From NCBI GenBank assembly GCA_030524715.1, contig JAUNGB010000009.1:24238-88237 (forward strand): a stretch of 64,000 nucleotides of DNA, in the 5' to 3' direction. The translations under genes and the position numbers were made by a program. The notes under the pieces are model-generated. The model was given only the letters and a program-made list of their open reading frames with translations, was not told the DNA's origin and did no database searches. This document shows, piece after piece, positions 7,287 to 16,810 of this stretch. This stretch comes from Eubacteriales bacterium. Lineage in GTDB: Bacteria > Bacillota > Clostridia > Lachnospirales > Lachnospiraceae. Every line of letters begins with the position of its first letter. Positions within the stretch are counted from its first letter, which is position 1.

Positions 7287-9380
7287 ATGGCGATTCAGAC
7301 AATTGACGGGAAGGTATTTGGCCTTCACACAAAAAATACTACCTATATATTGTCCATCAATGAAGAGGGACTGGTGGAAAACCTCTACTGGGGCAAAAAA
7401 ATAACAAGCATAGAAGATTTTGCAGGGGTTTTGGGACATAATCCCACGATCAATGTCCAAGGCGGACAGCTTTACAGGGAAGAATGCTCATCCTTTGGAG
7501 GTATGAGGTTTAAAGAAACTTCCCTGAAGGTAACCTTTGCGGACGGAGTACGGGATTTTCGTTATGTTGTGGAAAAAACGGACATTTCCGGAGAACATCT
7601 GGAAATTGTGCTTACAGATATTTACTATCCGTTTGCGATCCATCTTCACTATGAAGTCTATGAGGAAGAGGATATTATCCGGAAATGGCGTGTGGCGGAG
7701 AACCGTGGGAAAGAGCCGATCCTTCTGGAAAGAATTTATTCTGCAGAGTACGGTCTGCCGGGGGACGGATGGAAAACTGTCAATTATAAGGGACGCTGGG
7801 GTGCGGAATTTTGTGCGCATAGCGATACAGTTCAGGCGGGAAAGCAGGTTTATGAAAGCCTGTATGGGCTGACAGCCCATACAGTGAACCCGGTTTTCCT
7901 GATACATAAGGATGCTTCGGAGACAAGGGGAGACGTATATTTCGGCGCTCTGGAGTATTCCGGAAACTTCAAGACGGTTGTGGAACCGGTAAATACCGGA
8001 TATCTGAATATCCTTATGGGTATCAGCGATACGGACTTTGCATGGACGCTGAAGGGTGGAGAGAGCTTTGAAACTCCTGCTGTATGTGCCGGCTATTCCG
8101 CTGAGGGCTTTCAGACCATGACCCATATACTTCACAGCTTTTGTACGCGTCACATCATGCCGGAAGAACTGGCCGGGAAGCCGTTGCCCATGCTGTATAA
8201 TTCCTGGTATTCCACAACCTTTGATGTACGCTGTGAGGAACAGGTGGAGCTGGCAAAGCGCGCTGCCAAAATGGGCGTAGAGCTGTTTGTAGTGGACGAC
8301 GGCTGGTTTGAGGGACGTGTGGACGACACGGCGGCGCTGGGAGACTGGTACGTGGATAAAGAGAAATTCCCAAATGGTTTACAGGAACTGATCCGCGAGG
8401 TCAATAATCTTGGGATGAAATTCGGCTTGTGGATCGAGCCGGAAATGACCAATAAGAAAAGTAAGCTGTTTATGGAGCATCCTGACTGGATTTATCAGTA
8501 TGACACCAGAGAGGTGCTGATGGGAAGAAATCAGTACGAGCTTGATATGTCCAATCCGGAGGTTGTGGATTATCTGATAGAGATTTTTGATAACCTGCTG
8601 AAAGAAAATAATATCGAATATATAAAATGGGATATGAACCGTTATGCTGCGGAAATGGGAAGCAGAAACAGGAATCAATCCCAGTGGAAGGAATTGTGGT
8701 ACCGCAATACTCAGGGCGTTTACAGACTCATCAGGGAACTGAGGGCACGTCATCCCCATGTGGAATTTGAGGCGTGCGCTTCCGGCGGAGGACGTGTGGA
8801 TTATGGTGCTATGAGATATTTTGATGAATATTGGCCAAGCGACAATACCGATGCTTTAGACCGCTTGTACATGCAGCAATGGTACAGCTATTTTTATCCG
8901 ATCAAATATATGCGGGCATGGCTGACGGACGATTTTGGTATGGATCAGAGAAAAATTCCGTTGCAGTTTTCCATGTACTGTGCAATGTGCGGAAGCCTTG
9001 GAATCGGAACAGATCTGAATAAAACCTCCGATGAAAAACTGGATGAACTTGCAGGCTATATCGCTTTATATAAAGAGATCCGTGAGGTGATACAGCTTGG
9101 GAAGCTTTACCGTCTCAATTCCTTTACGGACGGGGATATTCATGCCGTACAGTATGTAAAAGATAAAAAAAGCGTTGTGTTTGCCTTCCTGGATCATGAG
9201 AGATACGGCGATTCTTATTTCCATATATATCTGAGGGGACTTAAGCCGGATAAGAAATACCGGGTAAAGCTCAAGGAGCAGGAAGAGGAAAAATCAGGAG
9301 CGTTTCTGATGAATATGGGAATCCCGGTAATACTGAAGGGCGACTATGACAGTGTATTAATTCAACTGGAAGAAGACTAA
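7287..9380 (+). CDS. Alpha-galactosidase, glycoside hydrolase family 36
   Basis: A 697-residue cytoplasmic enzyme (no signal peptide) that releases alpha-1,6-linked galactose from melibiose or raffinose-type sugars. After an N-terminal beta-sandwich, the catalytic barrel shows NSWYSTTFDV, FVVDDGWF and FGLWIEPEM, the nucleophile Asp449 in KWDMNR and the acid/base Asp519 in WPSDNTDALDR. The length is slightly under the roughly 720-residue family norm but all catalytic motifs are present. AAAGGAGG precedes the ATG. As the last step after import by the two upstream permeases, it fixes the operon's substrate class. Confidence 0.95.
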   Translation: MAIQTIDGKVFGLHTKNTTYILSINEEGLVENLYWGKKITSIEDFAGVLGHNPTINVQGGQLYREECSSFGGMRFKETSLKVTFADGVRDFRYVVEKTDISGEHLEIVLTDIYYPFAIHLHYEVYEEEDIIRKWRVAENRGKEPILLERIYSAEYGLPGDGWKTVNYKGRWGAEFCAHSDTVQAGKQVYESLYGLTAHTVNPVFLIHKDASETRGDVYFGALEYSGNFKTVVEPVNTGYLNILMGISDTDFAWTLKGGESFETPAVCAGYSAEGFQTMTHILHSFCTRHIMPEELAGKPLPMLYNSWYSTTFDVRCEEQVELAKRAAKMGVELFVVDDGWFEGRVDDTAALGDWYVDKEKFPNGLQELIREVNNLGMKFGLWIEPEMTNKKSKLFMEHPDWIYQYDTREVLMGRNQYELDMSNPEVVDYLIEIFDNLLKENNIEYIKWDMNRYAAEMGSRNRNQSQWKELWYRNTQGVYRLIRELRARHPHVEFEACASGGGRVDYGAMRYFDEYWPSDNTDALDRLYMQQWYSYFYPIKYMRAWLTDDFGMDQRKIPLQFSMYCAMCGSLGIGTDLNKTSDEKLDELAGYIALYKEIREVIQLGKLYRLNSFTDGDIHAVQYVKDKKSVVFAFLDHERYGDSYFHIYLRGLKPDKKYRVKLKEQEEEKSGAFLMNMGIPVILKGDYDSVLIQLEED

Positions 9381-9450
9381 AAAAGAAATCAGAATAAAAG
9401 GAAAACGAAACAAAAATAAAATTAAATTAAAAACTGAATGCAGCAAAGCA

Positions 9451-9476
9451 AAGCGGAATGGGAATGTCCGCCTTAT
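9451..9476 (+). terminator. Weak hairpin after the alpha-galactosidase gene
   Basis: GCGGA (9453-9457) and TCCGC (9467-9471) form a short stem followed by CTTATT. This is at best a partial terminator in the otherwise AT-rich 125-base gap before the next gene. Confidence 0.3.
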
Positions 9477-9517
9477 TAAAAAAGGGTTAATAAAAACCTG
9501 AAAAAGTGGATCTAACT

Positions 9518-10471
9518 ATGACAGAAACAAGAGACATTCAAATAAAAAATACTCAAATAAGAGAGATTCAATGGAAAAATTTAAGAGGAATCCAGTTAGA
9601 AAACCAACTCCTTTCCGTGGTCGTCCTGCCGTCTCTCGGCGGAAAGCTTGCTTCCGTATATCATAAAGAACGGAAATTTGAGCTGGCTGCCCAATACCGG
9701 GGAGAGAGTTACCGCATCCCTCAATTCGGAGCGGACTTTTCCCAGTATGATGCTTCAGGGCTTGACGACGCTTTCCCCAATATTGTGGGCGCGGAACTTG
9801 AGCTTGACGGAAAAAAGCATTATTATCCGGATCACGGAGAAATATGGAGCAGTCCTTTTCATGTGGAGTATCTTCCGGAGGGGGTCGGTCTTTCTTATGA
9901 AAGTGAGATTTTTGGTTATACCTACGAAAAAAAAATCTTCCTTTCCGGGGACAGGATATGTCTGGAATATGATATCCAAAACAAAAGAACAGAGCCGCTA
10001 CCCTGTATCTGGACCTTTCACGGGCTGGTACGCTATGAAGAGGATATGGAGCTTCTGTATGGAGAAGATGTGCGCGCTTTCCGAAATGTTTTTGAGAGCA
10101 GGGAGCTGGGAGAGGTAGACAGGATATATAAGAGAGAAAATGATATTTACAACTTTGAGCGGGTTCCCCATATGGAATCTGAAACCATGGTGAAATATTA
10201 CGCAGAAGGCAGGCGGCAAAAAGGGTTCTGCGGATACCGGTATCCGTCTGCAGGGCTGGAATGCAGATATCATTACGATGCGGAGATCATTCCCTATCTG
10301 GGAGTGTGGATAACAGCGGGAGGCTACCGAGGGGACTATAACTGTGCCCTGGAGCCTGCAAACGGCTACTATGACGATATCCGTATTGCAAGGGAAAATA
10401 AAAGCCTTTATTACCTGAAAAGGGAAAAGCCCCTGCGGTTTGGCATGGCGTTGGAAGTATGCAGGATTTAA
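9518..10471 (+). CDS. Mutarotase-fold (aldose 1-epimerase superfamily) protein
   Basis: A 317-residue protein. A GTG four codons upstream (9506) is an alternative start; neither has a strong ribosome binding site. The segments LLSVVVLPSLGGKLASVYH, FPNIVGAELELDGKKHYYPDHGEIWSSPF and CALEPANGYYDDI match the galactose mutarotase-like superfamily. Enzymes of this fold interconvert sugar anomers. The position after an alpha-galactosidase makes conversion or binding of a released sugar plausible, but catalytic residues could not be assigned with certainty. It is followed directly by a second protein of the same fold. Confidence 0.75.
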   Translation: MTETRDIQIKNTQIREIQWKNLRGIQLENQLLSVVVLPSLGGKLASVYHKERKFELAAQYRGESYRIPQFGADFSQYDASGLDDAFPNIVGAELELDGKKHYYPDHGEIWSSPFHVEYLPEGVGLSYESEIFGYTYEKKIFLSGDRICLEYDIQNKRTEPLPCIWTFHGLVRYEEDMELLYGEDVRAFRNVFESRELGEVDRIYKRENDIYNFERVPHMESETMVKYYAEGRRQKGFCGYRYPSAGLECRYHYDAEIIPYLGVWITAGGYRGDYNCALEPANGYYDDIRIARENKSLYYLKREKPLRFGMALEVCRI

Positions 10472-10509
10472 AATTTTTAAATTTGGAAAATAAAAAAGGA
10501 GATATTGCG

Positions 10510-13500
10510 ATGGACAGAAAAGGAGTTGCTATCTGGGAAGAGGACGTGTTGATCCCTACCTATCCTATCGGGGAGCCGAATAAAAACCCCATGTTTTTGG
10601 AAAAACGGGTCTATCAAGGAAGCAGCGGGAAGGTTTATCCCCATCCTGTGATCGATAAAATATATGACGAGAAAGAAGAACGGATCTACCATGCGGTTTA
10701 TCTGGAAAACGAATATCTGAAGATCATGGTTTTGCCTGAGCTTGGGGGACGTATCCAGAGAGCTACGGACAAGACCAACGGCTTTGATTTTGTATATTAT
10801 AATCATGTGATCAAGCCTGCGCTTGTAGGGCTTGCGGGACCGTGGATTTCCGGGGGAATCGAGTTTAACTGGCCTCAGCATCACCGTCCAAGTACCTATG
10901 ATCCGGTAAGCTACTGCTTATCAGAAAATGAGGATGGAAGCGCCACTGTTTTTGTGGGAGAGGTGGAAAACATGTTCCGGACGAAGGGAATGGCGGCTTT
11001 TACCCTGTATCCGGGAAAAGCGTATCTGGAAATCCGGGGACAGCTCTATAACCGCACAAATGTGCCCCAGACCTTCCTGTGGTGGGCGAATCCGGCGGTA
11101 GCGGTAAATGAGCATACCCAGTCCGTATTCCCTCCTGATGTAAACGCGGTTATGGATCACGGAAAACGGGCGGTGTCCCGTTTTCCGATCGCAACAGGAA
11201 CTTACTATAAGATGGATTATTCTGCAGGTGTGGACATTTCCAGATATAAAAATATTCCGGTGCCTACTTCCTACATGGCATACCATTCAGACTATAATTT
11301 TGTGGGAGGCTACGATTACCAGAAGGAAGCGGGGATTCTCCACGTGGCAGATCACCATATCGCTCCCGGCAAGAAGCAGTGGACCTGGGGCTGCGGTGAA
11401 TTTGGTCAGGCGTGGGACAGAAACCTGACAGATGAGGACGGTCCGTATGTGGAACTGATGACGGGGTGCTTTACGGATAACCAGCCGGATTTTTCCTGGA
11501 TGGAGCCATATGAGGAAAAGGTGTTTACCCAGTATTTCATGCCCTATAAGGCAGTAGGAATGGTAAAGAATGCTACGATCGATGCTTCCCTTGGTCTGGA
11601 GGTGAAGGATAACGTTGCAGAGATTATTGTGTATGCTACGGAAAAGCAGGAAAACGCACGTATTACAGTTGCCGTAAAGGGAGAAAAAGCGGCAGAGGTA
11701 CAGGCACTTATCTCCCCGGTAAATATTTATAAAGATAAAATCGTCCTTCCGGAAGGAACGAAGGAATGGGAAGTGAAAGTGACTGTGACCTCAGAAGAGG
11801 GAAAAGAGCTTGTTTCCTATCAGCCCCGCAAGCCGGAGATCGAGAGGATTCCTGATCCGGCTAAGGAGGTTCCGCTGCCCTGCGATGCTAAGACAACAGA
11901 GGATCTGTATCTTTACGGCAAACATCTGGAGCAGTACAGGCATGCTACCTATGAACCGGCAGACTATTATCTGGAAGGACTGAAGCGTGACGACAGTGAT
12001 ATCCGGCTGAACAATGCATATGGAAGCCTCTTGTTCCGGCGGGGCTGTATCGCAGAAAGCGAGCCTTATTTCCGGAAAGCGATAGAGAAGCAGACCCGTT
12101 CAAACCCTAATCCGGAAGACGGAGAGGCTCTGTATAATCTGGGGCTGACTTTGAAACTTCTGGGACGTATTCCGGAAGCCTATGACGCATTTTATAAAGC
12201 AACCTGGAACGGAGCATGGCAGGATGCGGGCTTCTACCAGCTTGCCTGCATAGACTGCATATGGGGAGATTATAAGACTGCCCTGGAGCATATCGAGAGC
12301 TCCATTGTGCGCAATTATCACAATATAAAGGCGAGAAATCTCAAGTCTGCTATTCTCCGCAAGCTCGGAAAAACAGATAAGGCTGTTCAATGGTCGAAGG
12401 CCACACTGGAAATTGATATTTTGGATCTGAACAGTAGAAATGAGCTGTTTCTGGCGGGAGCCTCCGGCAAAGATTATCATAAAGAAGCTGAAAGGATTCT
12501 GGACGGCAATTTTAACACAAGCCTGGAGCTTGCCATCGACTATATGGAGGCGGGCATGATGAAGGAAGCGGAAGAGATTCTTCTTTCCGCCTGCGCCCTG
12601 TCAGAAGCAGATACTTATCCTCTGGTATATTATTATCTGGCATTCTGTAAGGAGGTTCAGGGAGAAGAGGCCGCATCCTGGATCAGAAAGGGAGAGACGG
12701 CCCAAAGGGGACGCTGCTTCCCGCATCGTCTGGAAGACATCATCATTCTTGAAAAAGTACAAAAGCTGGATGAGAATACACCTATGGCTGCCTATTATCT
12801 GGGCAATCTCCGGTATGACAAAAAACAGTACAGGGCTGCGGTGGAAAACTGGGAAAAGACAGTAAGGCTGGATCCTGAATTTCCGACGGCGCACCGGAAC
12901 CTTGCGCTTGCATATTACAATAAAGCAGAGGATAAGGAAAGAGCAAGAAGAGAACTGGAAACGGCATACCATCTGGACGAAACAGACGCCCGTGTTCTTA
13001 TGGAACTTGACCAGATGTACAAAAAGCTTGGGGTCGCACCCCAGGAGCGGCTGGAATTTCTTTCGGGACATATGGAACAGGTAGAAGACAGAGATGACCT
13101 TTGCGTGGAATACATTACTCTTCTGAATACGGTGGGAAGATACCAGGAGGCATTGGATATGACTCAGGGACGCCGGTTCCATCCATGGGAGGGCGGCGAA
13201 GGAAAAATTCCGAAGCAGTATATCACTTCCCTGGTTGCGCTTGGAAGAAAGGCAATTGAAGCCGGAGAATACGAAAAAGCGGCCTCCCTTCTTGAAAAGG
13301 CAGCAGGCTCCTATCCCTGGAATCTGGGAGAGGGCAAGCTGTACGGCGCGCAGGAAAACAATATTTACTATTATCTGGGAATCGCCTATGAAAAAGCCGG
13401 GCTTTCGGAAAAAGCAAAGGAGTGCTTTGAGAAAGCGTCCACAGGTATTTCGGAACCCGTCGGAGCCATGTATTATAATGACCAGCCGCCGGAAATGATC

Positions 13501-13818
13501 TATTTCCAGGGCGCGGCACTTAAAAAATTAGGCAGAACTGAGGAAGCAAACAGCAGATTCCATAAACTTTTAAGCTATGGAGAAGAGCATATTTTTGATG
13601 AGATGCGTATTGACTATTTTGCTGTTTCTCTTCCGGACCTGATGATCTTTGACGAGGATCTGAATGTGAAGAACCAGATACATTGTATGTTTATGATGGC
13701 TCTGGGATATCTCGGACTGGGAGAAAAGGCGAAGGCAGAGGAATACTTTTCTGAAATCCTTGCTTATGATAAGAGCCACCAGGGAGCTTTGATGATTCCG
13801 GCGGGAATCATGGAATAA
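10510..13818 (+). CDS. DUF5107 domain protein with long TPR array
   Basis: A 1102-residue protein. The ATG at 10510 follows AAAAAAGGAGATATTGCG; an in-frame ATG at 10459 inside the preceding gene lacks such a site. Residues about 1-370 form a DUF5107 (mutarotase-like sugar-binding) domain: LPELGGRIQRATDK, GGIEFNWPQHHRPS and WWANPAVAVNEHTQ. The rest is a series of TPR-type helical repeats (for example DGEALYNLGLTLKLLGRIPEAY and PMAAYYLGNLRYDKKQYRAA). No signal peptide is seen. Such proteins accompany glycoside utilisation loci, but their activity is not established. It ends at a strong terminator and closes the alpha-galactoside operon. Confidence 0.85.
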   Translation: MDRKGVAIWEEDVLIPTYPIGEPNKNPMFLEKRVYQGSSGKVYPHPVIDKIYDEKEERIYHAVYLENEYLKIMVLPELGGRIQRATDKTNGFDFVYYNHVIKPALVGLAGPWISGGIEFNWPQHHRPSTYDPVSYCLSENEDGSATVFVGEVENMFRTKGMAAFTLYPGKAYLEIRGQLYNRTNVPQTFLWWANPAVAVNEHTQSVFPPDVNAVMDHGKRAVSRFPIATGTYYKMDYSAGVDISRYKNIPVPTSYMAYHSDYNFVGGYDYQKEAGILHVADHHIAPGKKQWTWGCGEFGQAWDRNLTDEDGPYVELMTGCFTDNQPDFSWMEPYEEKVFTQYFMPYKAVGMVKNATIDASLGLEVKDNVAEIIVYATEKQENARITVAVKGEKAAEVQALISPVNIYKDKIVLPEGTKEWEVKVTVTSEEGKELVSYQPRKPEIERIPDPAKEVPLPCDAKTTEDLYLYGKHLEQYRHATYEPADYYLEGLKRDDSDIRLNNAYGSLLFRRGCIAESEPYFRKAIEKQTRSNPNPEDGEALYNLGLTLKLLGRIPEAYDAFYKATWNGAWQDAGFYQLACIDCIWGDYKTALEHIESSIVRNYHNIKARNLKSAILRKLGKTDKAVQWSKATLEIDILDLNSRNELFLAGASGKDYHKEAERILDGNFNTSLELAIDYMEAGMMKEAEEILLSACALSEADTYPLVYYYLAFCKEVQGEEAASWIRKGETAQRGRCFPHRLEDIIILEKVQKLDENTPMAAYYLGNLRYDKKQYRAAVENWEKTVRLDPEFPTAHRNLALAYYNKAEDKERARRELETAYHLDETDARVLMELDQMYKKLGVAPQERLEFLSGHMEQVEDRDDLCVEYITLLNTVGRYQEALDMTQGRRFHPWEGGEGKIPKQYITSLVALGRKAIEAGEYEKAASLLEKAAGSYPWNLGEGKLYGAQENNIYYYLGIAYEKAGLSEKAKECFEKASTGISEPVGAMYYNDQPPEMIYFQGAALKKLGRTEEANSRFHKLLSYGEEHIFDEMRIDYFAVSLPDLMIFDEDLNVKNQIHCMFMMALGYLGLGEKAKAEEYFSEILAYDKSHQGALMIPAGIME

Positions 13819-13827
13819 TTTGCCTGA

Positions 13828-13862
13828 AAGGCGCCGCGCTGGTACAGCGTTCGGCGCCTTTT
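13828..13862. terminator. Bidirectional intrinsic terminator
   Basis: AAGGCGCCG (13828-13836) pairs with CGGCGCCTT (13852-13860), with T-runs on both strands. It separates the convergent galactoside operon and the MATE gene and should stop transcription from both sides. Confidence 0.85.
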
Positions 13863-13868
13863 AAGCGT

Positions 13869-15215
13869 TTAGGAAAGCCGGCTTTTTTTTATTTTTTTTC
13901 CGGTATAAAGTACATAGGCGAGCGTATAGCATGCCATAATGCCGGAGACAGTGGGGGCGATTCTGCCAAGCATACCCAAATCCTCTGCGAAATACTTTCC
14001 GAAAAAATATACCATCGGGATTCGCAGAAGCAGGGCTCCGGCGCTGCTGCTGAACATGGTCCAGACAGTTTTCTGGCAGCCGTTCAGATAGCCGTTCAGG
14101 ATGAATACGATGGTCACCAGAAAGTAATCATAGCTGCAGGAGCGGAAGAAAGGAACTCCGGCGGCGATGACGTTCTTATCGCTGGTAAATACCCGGATCA
14201 TAGACTGCGGATTTACCTGTGCCCAAAGCCAGAACAGGCAGGAGACAAACAGGGCAAAGCCAAGTCCGTACCAAAGAGATTTTCGGGCGCGTTCCGGCTT
14301 TTTGGCGCCAAGGTTCTGGGCAGTGATGGCAGCCAGGGCGTTTGCCATGGAGGTTCCGGTAAGCATGGCAAATACGTCATATTTGCTGCTGATTCCCACC
14401 ACGGAAGCAGCATAAACCCCGCATCGGTTCATGACCGTCATAAGGTAAAGGAAGGAAATCCTGATCATAAGCTCCTGGAAGGAGATAGGAATTCCCACAC
14501 AGGCCAGCTTTTTGGCGATGCTTTTTACAGGACGGAAGCTTTTCAGCCTGAAATCGAAGAGGAAGTCCTTCTTTTTCAGATAAATAATGGCGATCACCAT
14601 GCTCACTCCCTGGGAGAGTACTGTCGCAAGCGCTGTTCCGGCGACTCCCATGGAAAAGGCCCCTACAAAAAGGAAATCAAGCACAATATTGATCACGCAG
14701 GCGATTCCCACAAAGATCATGGGTCTTGTGGAATCTCCGTATCCGCGCAGAATGGCACTGATGGCATTATAGCCGCAGATAAAGATATTTCCCATGGCGC
14801 AGATGGCAACATACTGCATGGTAAGCTCAAAGGATTCTGCTGGGGTTCCGAGAATCGTCAGCAGCGGACGTTCAAAGGCCAGCAGGAGAATGGTGAGCAA
14901 TACGGCAAAACCGGCAAAAATAGTCAGGGTGGTTCCGATGGTTTTCTTTACTCTTTCGTATTCTTTTCGTCCCATATATTCCCCGATAATGATCGTACTT
15001 CCAAGAGTCAGGCCGGTGATCAGGCTGGTGATGATCTGAGTGACCTGTGTTCCGGTAGACACTGCGGCGACACTTTCTGCCGTACAGTATTTTCCTATGA
15101 CAAACAAATCCACAGCTCCGTACAGGGACTGCAGGATATTGGCGATCAGAAATGGGACGGCGAACAGAAGCAGCGTCTTCAGGATATTTCCTTCTGTTAA
15201 ATTGTTTTCTTTCAT
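13869..15215 (-). CDS. MATE family multidrug/metabolite exporter
   Basis: A 448-residue, 12-helix membrane protein. It starts KENNLTEGNILKTLLLFAVP, and LYGAVDLFVIGKYC, TGLTLGSTIIIGEYMG and GYGDSTRPM are typical MATE/NorM-DinF signatures. ACGGAGG precedes its ATG. It would export cationic drugs or metabolites using an ion gradient; the substrate is unknown. It is a single gene, ending at the shared terminator with the galactoside operon. Confidence 0.93.
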   Translation of the reverse strand: MKENNLTEGNILKTLLLFAVPFLIANILQSLYGAVDLFVIGKYCTAESVAAVSTGTQVTQIITSLITGLTLGSTIIIGEYMGRKEYERVKKTIGTTLTIFAGFAVLLTILLLAFERPLLTILGTPAESFELTMQYVAICAMGNIFICGYNAISAILRGYGDSTRPMIFVGIACVINIVLDFLFVGAFSMGVAGTALATVLSQGVSMVIAIIYLKKKDFLFDFRLKSFRPVKSIAKKLACVGIPISFQELMIRISFLYLMTVMNRCGVYAASVVGISSKYDVFAMLTGTSMANALAAITAQNLGAKKPERARKSLWYGLGFALFVSCLFWLWAQVNPQSMIRVFTSDKNVIAAGVPFFRSCSYDYFLVTIVFILNGYLNGCQKTVWTMFSSSAGALLLRIPMVYFFGKYFAEDLGMLGRIAPTVSGIMACYTLAYVLYTGKKIKKSRLS

Positions 15216-15380
15216 GGTATCCTCCGTTTCAGGTTGATGATGATTTCAGCATAAACCCTGCAACGGTTGCAGACTCAAGTGTTTTTTGAACAAAAAAAGA
15301 ATACTTATTGAGGTTGTCGGAGGAATCCATTATAATAGACAAAGAAAACAGATTGGAGAAAATCAAAAAGGATGGAACAT

Positions 15381-15656
15381 TTATTCGTCCCATCCCTCAT
15401 AAAATCGGATATTTACGGAAATATTCCGTACAATATCCCCTTCTTCCAGATCCATATCGCTTACATCGGAAATGGAAGGCAGCTCACCATCTTCGGATAA
15501 TTCCAGGGAAATCCAGTTGTTGGCGGCTTCATTTGCATTGTCGATGGCGTCGTCCAGTGTGTCGCCTTCGGCATAGCAGCATTCTAAGTCCGGAAAAAAG
15601 GCTTTGTAGGTCCCGGCTTCAGTTTTACGGAATACGGCTGGATATACAAATTTCAT
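15381..15656 (-). CDS. Orphan HicB-like antitoxin domain protein
   Basis: A 91-residue protein starting at 15656 with AAAGGAGACTCC directly before ATG. The pattern YPAVFRKTEAGTYKAFFPDL..AEGDTLDDAIDNANEAANNWI is the HicB RNase H-like partner fold. No HicA toxin gene is adjacent and there is no C-terminal DNA-binding domain, unlike the complete HicB at 24569. It may be a solitary antitoxin or a remnant of a decayed pair. Confidence 0.75.
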   Translation of the reverse strand: MKFVYPAVFRKTEAGTYKAFFPDLECCYAEGDTLDDAIDNANEAANNWISLELSEDGELPSISDVSDMDLEEGDIVRNISVNIRFYEGWDE

Positions 15657-15850
15657 GGAGTCTCCTTTTCTGTCAGAATTATTTCGCAACTGTCCGGCAG
15701 TATTGTCCTGTAGTATTGCCCGGGCAGACATATTTTTGCTGCACTTTATTATAATAGGTTTTGCGGCAGAAAACAATAAGAGAATTTGCAACTATCGGAT
15801 GAGATATAAGAGAATCTGTAATTATCAGATGAGAGGATTGTGATAGATTT

Positions 15851-16675
15851 ATGATTAAGCTGATCGCCAGTGATCTGGATGGAACGCTTCTGAACAGAGC
15901 GAAGGAGATTCCTGAGTTTACGAGGCGGGTTTTAGGTGAGGCGACGGCCCGGGGAATTCATTTTGTTCCGGCGACCGGGAGAGCTTTTGCGGCAGTTCCG
16001 GAGGAGGTCAGGCAGTTTCCGGGAGTGGAATATGTGATCACCTCCAATGGCGCTACGATTTATTCTGTTTCACAGGGGCGGCGGATCTATCAGTGCTTAA
16101 TGGATGGGGAAGCCGCGGAGGCTTTGATTAAAATTCCACGTTCTGAAGGCGTGGTTCTGGAAGCATTTGTGGAGGGAGAGCCTTATTCGGAAACGCGTTA
16201 TGTGGAAAATCCACAGAAGTACGGGGCGACGGAATACGGCGCCAGATATGTGAAAAAGACCCGTCATCCCGTACCGGATATGGAAGCTTTTATCCGGCAG
16301 AACCGGAACAGGCTGGACAGTATTGCTTTTGTCTGTAATGAGGAAAATGAGAGAGAGCGCCTGCGAGGGTCTTTTCAGCAGCAGAAGGATATTTATGTAA
16401 CATCTTCGGTTTCTCACCTTCTGGAAATCGGACATAAGGATGCCGGAAAGGGAAATACGCTTCTGTGGCTGCTGAGATTTTTGGGGATTTCCCCGTCCGA
16501 GGCGGCGGCCTTTGGAGACGCGGATAACGATATAGAAATGCTGTCCGGCGTGAAGTATGGATTTGCCATGGCAAATGGCACGGAAAGTTGTAAAGAAGCG
16601 GCTTTTGGCGTTACCGGAAGTAATGAAGAGGACGGTGTGGGAACTGCGGTTATCCGGTTATTGCGTGGAGAATGA
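15851..16675 (+). CDS. Cof-type HAD-IIB phosphatase
   Basis: A 274-residue cytoplasmic phosphatase. Motif I is LIASDLDGTLLN (nucleophile Asp8), motif IV is AAFGDADNDIEML, and GHKDAGKGNTLLWLL is motif III-like. It belongs to the same superfamily as the protein at 1456 but is clearly distinct. The substrate (probably a sugar phosphate) cannot be read. It precedes an oxidoreductase gene by 135 bases with no terminator evident. Confidence 0.88.
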   Translation: MIKLIASDLDGTLLNRAKEIPEFTRRVLGEATARGIHFVPATGRAFAAVPEEVRQFPGVEYVITSNGATIYSVSQGRRIYQCLMDGEAAEALIKIPRSEGVVLEAFVEGEPYSETRYVENPQKYGATEYGARYVKKTRHPVPDMEAFIRQNRNRLDSIAFVCNEENERERLRGSFQQQKDIYVTSSVSHLLEIGHKDAGKGNTLLWLLRFLGISPSEAAAFGDADNDIEMLSGVKYGFAMANGTESCKEAAFGVTGSNEEDGVGTAVIRLLRGE

Positions 16676-16810
16676 AATGTCAGGCGGATTACAAGATTAA
16701 AAATGATATCCGGCAGTCTGTAAAGGTAAAGAGGTATAAAGCTGACCGTGAATATAAAGAGAGCACGTATTGATGAAGAGTGTAAATGGAGATAGCAGAG
16801 GAGAAAACAT

